Made by a program: the position numbers and the translations under genes. Shown here piece after piece: positions 15,575 through 24,371 of a stretch of 40,933 nucleotides of DNA. Numbering within the stretch: position 1 is the stretch's first letter; each line of letters starts with the position of its first letter. Under the pieces are notes generated by a model. The model did no database searches. It was not told the origin of the DNA and saw nothing but the letters and a program-made list of their open reading frames with translations. The stretch is from an uncultured Kiritimatiellota bacterium (GTDB lineage Bacteria > Verrucomicrobiota > Kiritimatiellia > RFP12 > UBA1067): positions 1 to 40,933 of the forward strand of contig CAKTYZ010000022.1 of assembly GCA_934635225.1 (NCBI GenBank). Direction: 5' to 3'.

Positions 15575-16606
15575 TCATCTCTCCTGATAGAGCATGATTA
15601 CCGTGTAGACGATGAACGAAAGCAACCACAGCAACCCTTCCTTGCGGTTGATCCGCCCCGGTTGCGAGGGATGACGCCAATTCACGCCAAACACCAAGAT
15701 GGACAGCGACAGCATCGTCATAACCGGCAAATCGCGCGTGAGGATATAAGGAGAGAAACTCGGCGCACCATTCGCCGCGGGCTCAAACGGGGAGATGAAC
15801 GTCGCGAGCCCCACGACGGCCAGCGTGTTGAAAAGATTCGACCCTATGATGTTGCCAAGCACGAACTCGTGTTCGCCGCGCCGCGCCGAAGCCACCGCAC
15901 TCGCAAGTTCGGGAAGCGACGTCCCCGCCGCGATGATCGTCAACCCGATCACGAGATCGCTCACGCCGATGAACTTCGCGAAATCGACCGCCCCCCAGAC
16001 GAGGATATGCGAAGAGCCTATGAGAAGCGCCAACCCAACCACAACCTTCAGGCACGCAAGAAGGAGATTTCGCAGACCCACACACACGCCCCCCCCATTC
16101 GTCGCCCTTCCCTCATTCCTCTCCACGTCGCCCTTCGTCTTCTGGTCAAACCAGCAATAGAGCGGCAAAAGGACCAGAAACGCCAAAAGCAACATGGACG
16201 CCTCAACGCGCGAACATGTGCCGTCCCTCAGAAGCCAACGCGAGAACAGCGCAATCGCCGCAAGGCCCGGCCCTGCGACAAACGTCACGGCGGGTTTGGT
16301 GACGAGCGGCAAAAGCAAGGTCGAGAGCCCAAGAATCACGGCAATATTAAAGGAGCAACTGCCGTAGGCGTTGCCGAGGGAAAGGCTCGCGTGCCCCGCA
16401 AGGCCCGACATCACGCTCACGCAGAGCTCGGGGGCGCTTGTCCCGAAGCCAATGACGACCATGCCGATAATGAACGGCGAGATGCCAAGGGCCTTCGCCA
16501 GCACGGACGAACCGTCAACGAAAACATCACTCGACCACACAAGCGTCACAAGGCCAACGACCATGAACGCGATCGCCAGCCCAATCGAAATGTCACTATA
16601 TCCCAT
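15575..16606 (-). CDS. Ca2+/cation antiporter (CaCA family, YrbG-like)
   Basis: This inner-membrane protein of 343 residues has ten or so helices and the two inverted alpha-repeats of the family: GFGTSAPELCVSVMSG with GNAYGSCSFNIAVILG in the first half, and AAGTSLPELASAVASA with GNIIGSNLFNTLAVVG in the second. The acidic residues in GTSxPE coordinate Ca2+ and Na+ in structures of relatives. It probably exchanges Na+ or H+ for Ca2+. TATAAT ends 8 bases before the ATG and no ribosome-binding site is present, so this mRNA should be leaderless. It is the first gene of the unit with cmk and the CapD-like gene. Confidence 0.93.
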   Translation of the reverse strand: MGYSDISIGLAIAFMVVGLVTLVWSSDVFVDGSSVLAKALGISPFIIGMVVIGFGTSAPELCVSVMSGLAGHASLSLGNAYGSCSFNIAVILGLSTLLLPLVTKPAVTFVAGPGLAAIALFSRWLLRDGTCSRVEASMLLLAFLVLLPLYCWFDQKTKGDVERNEGRATNGGGVCVGLRNLLLACLKVVVGLALLIGSSHILVWGAVDFAKFIGVSDLVIGLTIIAAGTSLPELASAVASARRGEHEFVLGNIIGSNLFNTLAVVGLATFISPFEPAANGAPSFSPYILTRDLPVMTMLSLSILVFGVNWRHPSQPGRINRKEGLLWLLSFIVYTVIMLYQER

Positions 16607-16614
16607 AAGCGGGA

Positions 16615-16623
16615 ATTATACCA
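16615..16623 (-). promoter_or_regulatory. Extended -10 promoter of the antiporter-cmk unit
   Basis: TGGTATAAT (hexamer 16615-16620), with a possible -35 TTGCTT 18 bases further upstream on the minus strand. Only 8 bases separate the hexamer from the ATG at 16606. Confidence 0.75.
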
Positions 16624-16653
16624 AGAATCCGATTCGGAAAGCAACTGGACAAA

Positions 16654-16670
16654 GTCCTGCCGGGCAGGAC
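16654..16670 (-). terminator. Rho-independent terminator after the MATE gene
   Basis: On the minus strand GTCCTG-CCCGG-CAGGAC forms a GC-rich hairpin followed by TTTGTCC. It lies 33 bases beyond the MATE stop and ends the transcript before the antiporter promoter. The T-run is short. Confidence 0.6.
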
Positions 16671-16702
16671 GGAAGGGCAAGAACACGCCGTCGCCATATC
16701 CG

Positions 16703-18130
16703 TCATCGCGCTTTCTCCGCAGCGTCACCGACAAGGGCACGACGCGCACGGACACGCGAGAGAAACCGCACCTGCAAAAAGAGCGGCGGCAAGGTCGCCA
16801 AGTTGCAGAGGACGTCCGATATCGGCATCGAAAGCCAAATGGCAGACGCCTTGTCCGACAGAAAGTGTGGCAGAAACCACACAATCGGCAACAAAACGAC
16901 ACCCTGACGAAGAAGCGAGAGGACAATGGCAACAGCGGGCTTGCCAATCGACTGGTAGTAGGTCGTCGCCAGCACATTGAAGGAAATGCACCAGATCATG
17001 CAGTTCGCCAATGCGAGATCGTGCGCGGCCAGCGCGATGATCTCGGGATTCTCACCCGAAACGAACATCCGCGCAATCCAAGTCGGAAACGGCGGCACGA
17101 CCTGAATGACCCAGGCGAAGACCGTCAAGGCCGTTGTCACCCAGAAACCCGTCTTGAGCGTCCCCAACACGCGGCGATAGTTTCGCGCGCCCCAGTTGTA
17201 GCCGAAAATCGGCTGAAGCCCCTGCTGACAACCAAGCATCGGCATAAAGACGAGGATAAGCGCACCGTTGAAGACGCCAAGCGAGGCGATTTCCGCCGTG
17301 CGAGACGCCTCGTCGGGCATCCACTTTGCGAAAGCGAACTGAAGCGAGGCGATGATGACGGAACTCATCAGCTGCTGGAGGAACGGCGCGAGGCCGATGG
17401 CAAGGGCGCGCCCCATGAGTTCCGGATAGACTCCGATGCGCCGAAGCCGTAGACGGACGACTGACTTGCCGCGCCAATAATAGCCGAACGCCCAAAGAGC
17501 TGACGCGAACATCGCGACATTCGTTGCCCACGCGGCCCCTGCAACTCCCATGCCAAAGCCGAAGATCAGAATCGGGTCCAGCACGAGATTCGTTCCAAAG
17601 CCAAGAACCATGCAAAGCATAGAACGGATTGCTCCGCCCTCCGCACGCTGAAGCGCGGAAAGTCCGAAGGCAAGATGCGAGAAGAGATGTGACGCGAGAA
17701 CAATCTCCAAATAGGTTTTCGCAGCGGCATGGGCCTCAGGCGTCACCTTGTCCGCGCCGCACCAAGACAAGATCGCGTCAAGCGACAGGTAGATCGTCGG
17801 AATGAGGACGGCGTAAAGGAGAACCTTGAGGGCAACCGTTTCACCCAGAAGTTTTTCACACGCCACACGGTCGTTTGCGCCAAGCTTGATCGAGAGAATC
17901 GCCGCATGACCGACGCCAATCAGCGGACCGAACGCCGTGAGAAACATCATCACGGGCATCGCGAGCTGCACGCCCGCCATCGCGTCTACGCCACAGCCTT
18001 GCCCGATAAACACGCGGTCAACAACGGCGTAGAGCGCATTCAACGTCATCGCGACCAAAGCCGGCCACGAATACTTCAAAAGCAACCGGCCAAGGTTGCC
18101 CTTGGCCAGTTCATCCAGACTCCCCTTCAT
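16703..18130 (-). CDS. MATE-family efflux transporter
   Basis: The 475-residue membrane protein has 12 predicted helices in two homologous halves. It begins LLKYSWPALVAMTLNALYAVVDRVFIGQ, the usual MATE helix 1 (MepA/DinF type), and repeats the pattern at GLQPIFGYNWGARNYRRV in the second half. Such pumps export cationic drugs or metabolites with Na+ or H+. It is the last gene of the dCMP deaminase, tpiA, lipoprotein, MATE run and lies 3 bases from the lipoprotein stop. A terminator follows. Confidence 0.92.
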   Translation of the reverse strand: MKGSLDELAKGNLGRLLLKYSWPALVAMTLNALYAVVDRVFIGQGCGVDAMAGVQLAMPVMMFLTAFGPLIGVGHAAILSIKLGANDRVACEKLLGETVALKVLLYAVLIPTIYLSLDAILSWCGADKVTPEAHAAAKTYLEIVLASHLFSHLAFGLSALQRAEGGAIRSMLCMVLGFGTNLVLDPILIFGFGMGVAGAAWATNVAMFASALWAFGYYWRGKSVVRLRLRRIGVYPELMGRALAIGLAPFLQQLMSSVIIASLQFAFAKWMPDEASRTAEIASLGVFNGALILVFMPMLGCQQGLQPIFGYNWGARNYRRVLGTLKTGFWVTTALTVFAWVIQVVPPFPTWIARMFVSGENPEIIALAAHDLALANCMIWCISFNVLATTYYQSIGKPAVAIVLSLLRQGVVLLPIVWFLPHFLSDKASAIWLSMPISDVLCNLATLPPLFLQVRFLSRVRARRALVGDAAEKAR

Positions 18131-18133
18131 CCG

Positions 18134-18727
18134 TCAGAAGGCAATCGCGACCTTCGGCAGGGCCTTGCGGATACGCGCCATCTCCTCCGCCGACAGATTG
18201 AGTTCGCCCAACTGCAACGACTGCAATGTCGCCCAGGCCGACAAGTCCTCGGGAAGCTTCGTCAAGCGCGTCTGATTGAACGAGAGGTTCTTCAGCCCTC
18301 TCTTCGTCGCCAGCCATGCAGGAATCTCCGCGATCGGATTGCCCGAGAACTCGATGTCCGTCAGGGCGGGCAGGTCCTTCAGGGTCTCCGGGACCTTCTC
18401 AAAACGATTGTTCTTGAGATAGATGCGCCGCAGGAGCGTCAGTTCCTTCAAGTCCGGCAAGGACGAAAGCCGATTGTCATTGAGGCGCAGCCACTTCAGC
18501 CCCGTCAACTTCGCAACAGGATCGACATTCGTCAATGCGTTGCGGTCAAGGTTCAGATAATCCCCGACTTTCGTGAAATCCGTCGCCGACAGATCCGAAA
18601 GACCCTTGTCCGACAGGTAGAGACGGCTTTCGGCCGGAACCGACTTGTATGCCGGCTCCGGCTCGTTGAAGCATCCCGCGATGACGGCAAGCGCCGTTGC
18701 GAGAAGGGTCACGCCTCCCTTACGCAT
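18134..18727 (-). CDS. Leucine-rich-repeat lipoprotein
   Basis: The 197-residue protein begins with a lipoprotein signal, MRKGGVTLLATALAVIAGC, so C19 would be lipidated after cleavage. The mature part is a chain of about six leucine-rich repeats of roughly 23 residues (for example LTGLKWLRLNDNRLSSLPDL and LTLLRRIYLKNNRFEKVPETL), the horseshoe fold used for protein binding. It is thus a membrane-anchored periplasmic or surface binding protein with unknown partner. The ATG at 18727 overlaps the tpiA stop by 8 bases; upstream frame to 18829 is tpiA shadow. It is co-transcribed with tpiA and the MATE pump. Confidence 0.85.
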   Translation of the reverse strand: MRKGGVTLLATALAVIAGCFNEPEPAYKSVPAESRLYLSDKGLSDLSATDFTKVGDYLNLDRNALTNVDPVAKLTGLKWLRLNDNRLSSLPDLKELTLLRRIYLKNNRFEKVPETLKDLPALTDIEFSGNPIAEIPAWLATKRGLKNLSFNQTRLTKLPEDLSAWATLQSLQLGELNLSAEEMARIRKALPKVAIAF

Positions 18728-19487
18728 GGGCCGCAGCCGCGATGATGTCCGCAAAATCCGCCGCCTTGAGGGCGGCACCGCCAATGAGACCGCCGTCAAT
18801 GTCCTTTTTTGCCAGAAGTTCCGCCGCATTGCCCGGCTTCATCGACCCGCCATATTGGATGCGGACCGTCTCGGCCGTCTCGGCGCCGACGAGTTTCGCG
18901 AGCGTCGCGCGGATGAGCGCATGGACTTCCTGCGCCTGATCCGGGGTCGCCGTCTTGCCCGTGCCAATCGCCCAGACAGGCTCATAGGCAATGACGAGTT
19001 TCGCGCAGTCCGCTGCCGTCATGTCCTTGAGGCCAACGTTCATCTGGCGCTCGATGACCTCGACGAGCTTGCCCGCCTCGCGCTCCTCCAGCGTCTCGCC
19101 GACACAGACAATCGCGGTCAGTCCTGCGGCAATCGCCGCGCGTGCGCGGAGATTGACCGTCTCGTCCGTCTCGCCGAAATACTGACGACGCTCGCTATGC
19201 CCGATGATGACATACTTCGCGCCCGCGTCAAGGAGCATCCCCGTCGAGATCTCGCCCGTGTACGCGCCCGACTCCTTCCAATGGCAGTTCTCCGCGCCGA
19301 CTTCGACCTGCGTGCCCGTCGCCGCCGTCACCGCCGCCGGGACGTCGATTGCGGGCGTGCAGCACACGATGTCAACCTTGCCCGCGAAATCCTTGGTCGC
19401 CTCGGCGACGCCCTTGACGAGCGCGGCGGTCTCCGACGGCTTGACATTCATCTTCCAATTGCCAGCGATGATTTTCTTTCTGCTCAT
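18720..19487 (-). CDS. tpiA: Triosephosphate isomerase
   Basis: TpiA interconverts dihydroxyacetone phosphate and glyceraldehyde-3-phosphate in glycolysis. The 255-residue protein has all the active-site residues: N10 and K12 in AGNWKMN, H97 in IIGHSERR and E169 in AYEPVWAIGTG, with the phosphate-binding YGGS near 220. The start is fixed by an ATGA overlap with the dCMP deaminase stop, and its end overlaps the lipoprotein start by 8 bases. Confidence 0.97.
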   Translation of the reverse strand: MSRKKIIAGNWKMNVKPSETAALVKGVAEATKDFAGKVDIVCCTPAIDVPAAVTAATGTQVEVGAENCHWKESGAYTGEISTGMLLDAGAKYVIIGHSERRQYFGETDETVNLRARAAIAAGLTAIVCVGETLEEREAGKLVEVIERQMNVGLKDMTAADCAKLVIAYEPVWAIGTGKTATPDQAQEVHALIRATLAKLVGAETAETVRIQYGGSMKPGNAAELLAKKDIDGGLIGGAALKAADFADIIAAAAHA

Positions 19488-20005
19488 GGTATTTGCTCTT
19501 TCTTGTTTTGAGTGTTTTGAAATAAGACCTCTTTCGCCTTCTCCTCATACTTTCGGTACTTCACCCCGGCGACCTTGAACATCTTCTTCACCGTGTCGAG
19601 GAACGCATAGTCGCCCCCATACACGACTTCCTTGATGCCCGCGTTGATGATGAGCTTCGCGCAGGTCAGGCACGGCGAAATGGTAATGTAGATTGACGCG
19701 CCGTCAATCGGCAACCCGTAGCACGCCGCTTGGCAGATCGCGTTCTGCTCGGCATGCGTGCAAAGGCACTCGTCAAGGTGCGTACCGCTTTGGGCCTTGC
19801 CCGCACAGCGCGGACACCCGCCTTCGAAGCAGTTCTTCACGCCCTTGGGCGTCCCGTTATAGCCTGCCGAGAGAATGTGATGATTGCGCGCGACGACAGC
19901 CCCGACGCTCCGACGCGAACAGTTGGAACGTCGCGCGACGACCTGCGCGATCTCCATGAAATACTCGTCCCACGACGGACGCGGATCTTTGATTTTTCTC
20001 GCCAT
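19484..20005 (-). CDS. dCMP deaminase (ComEB-like)
   Basis: This zinc enzyme deaminates dCMP to dUMP for thymidylate synthesis. The 173-residue protein shows the cytidine-deaminase signature: HAE (H84, E86 as proton shuttle) and PCLTC (C112, C115), plus an extra cysteine cluster (CFEGGCPRC and CLC) typical of the dCMP deaminase group. TGA-TATACT ends 9 bases before the ATG and overlaps the 3' end of the upstream gene, so it heads its own, probably leaderless, transcript. It is followed by tpiA with an ATGA overlap. Confidence 0.93.
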   Translation of the reverse strand: MARKIKDPRPSWDEYFMEIAQVVARRSNCSRRSVGAVVARNHHILSAGYNGTPKGVKNCFEGGCPRCAGKAQSGTHLDECLCTHAEQNAICQAACYGLPIDGASIYITISPCLTCAKLIINAGIKEVVYGGDYAFLDTVKKMFKVAGVKYRKYEEKAKEVLFQNTQNKKEQIP

Positions 20006-20014
20006 TGGCCGTGT

Positions 20015-20023
20015 AGTATATCA
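20015..20023 (-). promoter_or_regulatory. Extended -10 promoter of the dCMP deaminase-tpiA unit
   Basis: TGATATACT on the minus strand (hexamer 20015-20020) ends 9 bases before the ATG at 20005. It lies between the deaminase start and the stop of the TPR gene (20027), with any -35 inside that gene. Confidence 0.6.
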
Positions 20024-20026
20024 AAT

Positions 20027-22282
20027 TTACGGGGCCTTCTTCAATGCGTCGGCCAGCGTCTGCTTGACCTCGGGAGACTCCGGCAAGACCTTCAGCGCAC
20101 GCCGCGCATAATCCTCCGCCTCCTTGTAGCGGCGGAGTTTGCGGCAGATGATCGAAAGGTTGTTCAAGACCGCCGGCTCGTTCGGACGCGTCTTGAGGCA
20201 ACGGATCAAGTAGCGTTCGGCATCGGCAAAGCGGTTGAGCGCAAGCGCACTCATGCCCATCGCGAAATTCGCCTCGGGATCATCCTCGTTCGCGCTCAAA
20301 ACGGATGTGGCATAGCGCCGCGCTTCCGCAAAGTTCGCGCGACGCAAGGCAATCTGAAGCCCCTCGCGCGGCGTCATCTGAAGAAAAGTCCGCTGGCGCT
20401 CCTGCTCGATTACCGTCAGCATCTTCTTCAATGCCGTGTTCGATTCGTCCAGGCTGTTCGCGATCTCCGGCTCTTCGCGGAGGCGCGCAAACCGCGACAA
20501 GCGCCACGAGACGGCCGAAAACGCGCTCGACAGCGCGGGAGACGGATCGGCATGCTCCATCTGCGGCGTCACCGCCAAGATGCGGTCCGCAAGGGCCTTC
20601 GCCCGTGCGACTCCCGCCGCCGCCGTCGAGGCATCCAGCCCCGTTTCGCGCGCCACCATGCCCGACAGGGTCGGCAACGGCTTGCGTTCGCGCTTCCAGA
20701 ACTCAAAGCCGAGCTGGATCGCCGCCTCGTCCATGCCGCCCTTCTTTTCCCCCGCCCAGATGCGGAGAAGCACGGGAACGCCCATGCGCACGTTCTTCTC
20801 GTCCTCGGTCTCAGGCTCGAACGGACGCGCCCGCACCGTCGCCTCCCACTCGCTCGCGCCTGACATCATGTTGAGCGCGTACAGCGACCGACCGCGATTC
20901 CGCGCACACAATTCGACGGCGGCATCGAGATGCCCGTCGGTGAAGAGGTATTTCGCGTCGCCGCACTCTTCGACCGTCTCCTGCACGGCATCATCGACAA
21001 TGCGCTGCATCTCCGTCTCGACCGGCTTCGGGACCGTCCGGCACGCGAGCAGGACGAGTCCGACCGCGAGGGCCGGGACCAGCCCACGCAGGAGAATCCC
21101 CGGCGGCGGAACGCCTTCCTCCCCAGTCAGGTAGGTGCGCTGGCACTCGAAGGCGAACGCCGCGCCGAAGAGCGCGAGCGCGATCATCGCACAAAGCGTG
21201 AAGAACGCGAGCAGGAAGCCGTTCGGGACCAAGGCGATGTCTTTCGTGAACGTCCAGAACCGCGCGGCCGGAAACGCTCCGCACTGCATGACGGCCAGCG
21301 AACCGACGAGGAACAGCAGCACGCCAAGGTTGAACGGCATCGGCTGGTCGTCGCGCGCCACCTTCGGGAAGACGATCAGCGCCACGGCAAGCGGCAGGAC
21401 GCCGAAGACGAGTCCGAGAACCCAGCCCACGATGCTCGCCGCGCCCGCGAAGACGCGCCAATAGCCGCCCGCATAGCGGAAATAGATGTCATTCACGCTC
21501 CAGCCATTCGCCGCCACTCCGCCAAGCGAGACGAATTCCGCCGCGTTCAGGTAGGCGGCCAACGCCAATGTCCCGAGGAAGAGGAAGAACATCCGCCATT
21601 TCGGCAGTTCCTCGGGTTCGGGCAGTTTCTCGGGCTTCAGGTAGAGACCGTCCACGATGCCGTGCCAGACGGCGATGTACGCGCCAATGAAGGCAAGTGG
21701 CAGGACAAAGCCAAACGGCGTTTCGCCCGCAAGCAAGCCCATGAGCGCCACGAGCGGGAAAAGCCGCCACCGACCGCCGACCACAAACCAGCGCAACGCG
21801 AGATGAACGATAACCAGCACGCAGACAAGGCGCAGGAGTGAGGGCGAGAGAACGCGCGCGATGCGCGAGAACGGGTCGCTCAGACCGAACAGAAGCGCCG
21901 CGACACAGGCGAAGAACGGCGCGATGCGCCCGCTCCACGCCGCGTAGGGGCGGTCCGTGCGGATGAGCAGCGCGAGAAGCTGGCGGACGATGAGGCAGAG
22001 GAGCGCGACGGCAACGCCGCCGAGCGCCGCGCCCGCAAACGTCAAGACGCGAACGCCCCCGCTGATGCCGCAGACCTTGAACACCGGTTCGGCGACAATG
22101 CGCCAGAAACCCGGGAAAATCGTCTGCGGCGGACGCACTCCCGCCGCCACGGCGACTTCGTTCCACATCGAGGGGTCGAGGCCGGGGATTCCCCAAACCA
22201 AGACCGTCACCGCCGCAATCAGACCTACAAAAGCGGCGAGGATCAGGTTCTTGAACCCGATCCTCCCATCGTCAGTGACCAT
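20027..22282 (-). CDS. Large membrane protein with C-terminal TPR repeats
   Basis: The 751-residue protein has about ten hydrophobic helices up to residue 430, then a soluble region ending in tetratricopeptide repeats (DDPEANFAMGMSALALNRFA, then NEPAVLNNLSIICRKLRRYK and SPEVKQTLADALKKAP). The N-terminal half opens with GIPGLDPSMWNEVAVAAGVRPP, somewhat reminiscent of GT-C type membrane glycosyltransferases, but I cannot identify a catalytic motif. ATG 22282 is chosen because it lies 11 bases behind the PEP-CTERM gene and begins with a cytoplasmic segment before helix 1; the open frame to 22636 is shadow. Its position directly behind exported and PEP-CTERM genes suggests a role in the envelope. 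Confidence 0.8.
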   Translation of the reverse strand: MVTDDGRIGFKNLILAAFVGLIAAVTVLVWGIPGLDPSMWNEVAVAAGVRPPQTIFPGFWRIVAEPVFKVCGISGGVRVLTFAGAALGGVAVALLCLIVRQLLALLIRTDRPYAAWSGRIAPFFACVAALLFGLSDPFSRIARVLSPSLLRLVCVLVIVHLALRWFVVGGRWRLFPLVALMGLLAGETPFGFVLPLAFIGAYIAVWHGIVDGLYLKPEKLPEPEELPKWRMFFLFLGTLALAAYLNAAEFVSLGGVAANGWSVNDIYFRYAGGYWRVFAGAASIVGWVLGLVFGVLPLAVALIVFPKVARDDQPMPFNLGVLLFLVGSLAVMQCGAFPAARFWTFTKDIALVPNGFLLAFFTLCAMIALALFGAAFAFECQRTYLTGEEGVPPPGILLRGLVPALAVGLVLLACRTVPKPVETEMQRIVDDAVQETVEECGDAKYLFTDGHLDAAVELCARNRGRSLYALNMMSGASEWEATVRARPFEPETEDEKNVRMGVPVLLRIWAGEKKGGMDEAAIQLGFEFWKRERKPLPTLSGMVARETGLDASTAAAGVARAKALADRILAVTPQMEHADPSPALSSAFSAVSWRLSRFARLREEPEIANSLDESNTALKKMLTVIEQERQRTFLQMTPREGLQIALRRANFAEARRYATSVLSANEDDPEANFAMGMSALALNRFADAERYLIRCLKTRPNEPAVLNNLSIICRKLRRYKEAEDYARRALKVLPESPEVKQTLADALKKAP

Positions 22283-22293
22283 GTCACGCACGA

Positions 22294-22818
22294 TTAGCAG
22301 CCTTTCGACTGTTTCTTGCGCTTGAGCGCGAGGCCCGCACAGCCGAGAAGGAGCAGAAACGCCGAACTCGGTTCCGGCACCGCTGCCGTCGTGAAGGTCG
22401 TCGGCGCCCACGCCTTCGCAAGAGGCTGAGACGTCCCGAATGTCGTCGCAAACGCCAATGCCGCATTGTAGTCGAGAATCTGCTCTGACCGACCGACGGA
22501 CTTCATGCTGTCGTTGAAGAGCTCGATGTAGAACGAATACGACGTAGAAGCATATGTCCCCAAGTGCGCATACCAGCCGCCCGAGCCCTTGGCCACCAAA
22601 TCGCCGCCATTCCCACTGCCCCCATAGGCGTAGCAATTCAGGTAGGTCACGTTCTTTCCGGAGGAATCAAGCACGCCGACCGCCATCTGCGTGTACTCCG
22701 GCGCCGCGCCCTCCTCCTTCCAGGTCAAGTTGTCACCCACCATCCAGTAGAGGTAGGAATCGTCCGCCATCGCCCCAAAGGAGAGGGCCGCACAAGCAAG
22801 CACAAGAATTCTTTTCAT
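22294..22818 (-). CDS. PEP-CTERM sorted exported protein
   Basis: The 174-residue precursor has a signal peptide (MKRILVLACAALSFGAMA), a mature part rich in G, S, Y and N, and a textbook PEP-CTERM tail: VPEPSS, a hydrophobic helix (AFLLLLGCAGLAL) and a basic end (KRKKQSKGC). Exosortase is known to recognise this signal and release the protein to the cell surface or biofilm matrix; PEP-CTERM genes usually occur in organisms with exopolysaccharide loci, as here. No exosortase gene is in the window. ATG 22818 has AAAGG upstream and starts the signal peptide. It lies 22 bases behind the preceding exported-protein gene. Confidence 0.88.
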   Translation of the reverse strand: MKRILVLACAALSFGAMADDSYLYWMVGDNLTWKEEGAAPEYTQMAVGVLDSSGKNVTYLNCYAYGGSGNGGDLVAKGSGGWYAHLGTYASTSYSFYIELFNDSMKSVGRSEQILDYNAALAFATTFGTSQPLAKAWAPTTFTTAAVPEPSSAFLLLLGCAGLALKRKKQSKGC

Positions 22819-22840
22819 CGTCTGGAGCCTTTCTTTTATG

Positions 22841-23599
22841 TTAGTCCACATCTGTCCATGTAAGGGTCATGTCTGTTGCCGACCTGTACCAAAAGCCGAT
22901 TCCGGCGGCAATCGTTGGGTTCTCTGGATGAGAGACTTTCTCCACCTTCGTCCAGTCGCGGCCATTCGCCGTCACGGTCTTCGTCTTCGTCGTCTCATAG
23001 AACCACCCCGAATCACCGTACTGGTAGCGCTTAAGCGGACCATGATCCACCACGATGAGTTCATCGCCCTTCGTGCCCGTCGAGAAGGTATAAGAAGCCG
23101 TACCCGCATTGCCGAGGAGGTTCCACTTGTTCGCCACGACCTTCGAGGTGCGGCCCGCGATAAACTTGCCGTAGAGCGCGATCTCCGCATCCCAAGTCGC
23201 TGATGGGCCGCGCACAATCCACAGGCCCTCGCCCACGGTCGGGGTCGTCGCGGACGGATCAGGGCTTGTCCCCGTCGTCACGTCCCCCTCCTCGGCACCC
23301 TGCGTGACCTCGGAAATCGCTTCCCAAGCCTTCTCCGCGTTCAGCCTCCATGCCGTATGCGTACCATTCGCCGCATAGCGGATGATCTGTGCGCCCGTCT
23401 CCAGATTCGTCGTCTTGACGAGGTTCTCAATCGAGACGTCGCCGTCCGCGAAGTCTTTGAAGGAGGCCGCGATAATCGTGTTCGGCTGCCCCCTGGGGAT
23501 GACAACCATGGTTACGCCGACCTCGGCAACCGTAATCTCGTCCGCCGCGAAGGACGCCGCCGCCGCCGCGCAGAAAGCCAGTGAAAGCAACTTCTTCAT
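22841..23599 (-). CDS. Exported protein with two similar halves, unknown function
   Basis: The 252-residue protein starts with a signal peptide (MKKLLSLAFCAAAAASFA) followed by DEITVAEVGVTMVVIPRG. Two segments resemble each other: one ends GEGLWIVRG near 130, the other ends AAGIGFWYRSA near the C-terminus, and KWNLLGNAG lies between them. This arrangement resembles the ESANIVGY-type exported proteins I associate with this lineage, whose first residues are also encoded at 1-84; the link is by eye only. AAAGGG provides the ribosome-binding site. It lies 23 bases behind the next upstream gene and belongs to the exported-protein operon. Confidence 0.8.
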   Translation of the reverse strand: MKKLLSLAFCAAAAASFAADEITVAEVGVTMVVIPRGQPNTIIAASFKDFADGDVSIENLVKTTNLETGAQIIRYAANGTHTAWRLNAEKAWEAISEVTQGAEEGDVTTGTSPDPSATTPTVGEGLWIVRGPSATWDAEIALYGKFIAGRTSKVVANKWNLLGNAGTASYTFSTGTKGDELIVVDHGPLKRYQYGDSGWFYETTKTKTVTANGRDWTKVEKVSHPENPTIAAGIGFWYRSATDMTLTWTDVD

Positions 23600-23622
23600 T
23601 TCATTATCCCTTTCGCTTCAAA

Positions 23623-24345
23623 TTACTTGCGGTTGACCTTGAAGAACGCGCCGCCCGGAACTTGGTCACGGATGATGATCATCTCGCCTGCCGTGTTGCC
23701 TATCGCCGTCGCGTCGGGGGCAATCGCATCGGGCGTCGCGCCCGACTGGACCTGATAGGACTGGCTTGACACCGTGCCCGAGACGTGGATGTAGACCTTG
23801 CCGTCAATCAGCCGGATGCCCGTGATCTTGACGTCCTTCTTGTCCGCCGGCGTGAGGCCCGCTTCCGCCGACTCGGACGCGCTCGCCGAGAGGAAACCCG
23901 AACCCGTGGCCGTCGCCACCGCGCCATAGCCGTTCACGGCCTTGCCGAACGCACCCGTGGCCATCGGCTGTCCGTCCACGCCCGGTTCCGCCGCGAACAG
24001 ACGCGTATCAAGGAGATAAACGCCCCACGAACCGTCCGCATAGTTCGCCTTCGCATAGCCTTCGTCGATTTCAAACTTGACGAACGGGCACTTGCCGTCC
24101 TTCGCAATCGGGGCCTTCAGCGCGACCTTGCTGTCGCCAATCGCCGAACCGTCCGCATTGAAACCCTGAAATGTCGAGCCTTTCGGCGTGTAGACGAGTG
24201 CGTAGGTCTCGCCGTCCAGAACCGGCGAGCCGTCGGCATATGCGTCGGGACCCGTCGTGTAGAATGTCACGACCACATTGTCCTTGCCCGCGAACGTCAC
24301 CGCCGCGAGGAACCCGACCAAACCTGCAATGAGCGTCTTTTTCAT
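23623..24345 (-). CDS. Exported protein of unknown function
   Basis: I do not recognise the 240-residue protein. It has a signal peptide (MKKTLIAGLVGFLAAVTFA), then a beta-rich domain beginning KDNVVVTFYTTGPDAYADGS with repeated short strands and a glycine/serine/alanine-rich middle. There is no sorting signal, cysteine pair or transmembrane tail. The ribosome-binding site TAGGAG is strong. It lies between two other exported-protein genes at 23 and 26 bases, which suggests joint export or a shared surface structure. Confidence 0.8.
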   Translation of the reverse strand: MKKTLIAGLVGFLAAVTFAGKDNVVVTFYTTGPDAYADGSPVLDGETYALVYTPKGSTFQGFNADGSAIGDSKVALKAPIAKDGKCPFVKFEIDEGYAKANYADGSWGVYLLDTRLFAAEPGVDGQPMATGAFGKAVNGYGAVATATGSGFLSASASESAEAGLTPADKKDVKITGIRLIDGKVYIHVSGTVSSQSYQVQSGATPDAIAPDATAIGNTAGEMIIIRDQVPGGAFFKVNRK

Positions 24346-24371
24346 TCGTAATTCTCCTAAAATTGTCGCGC

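Noticed and set aside
15551..17452. A 633-codon plus-strand open frame
   Set aside because: It is antisense to the antiporter and MATE genes, crosses a promoter and terminator, and has a charged low-complexity composition.
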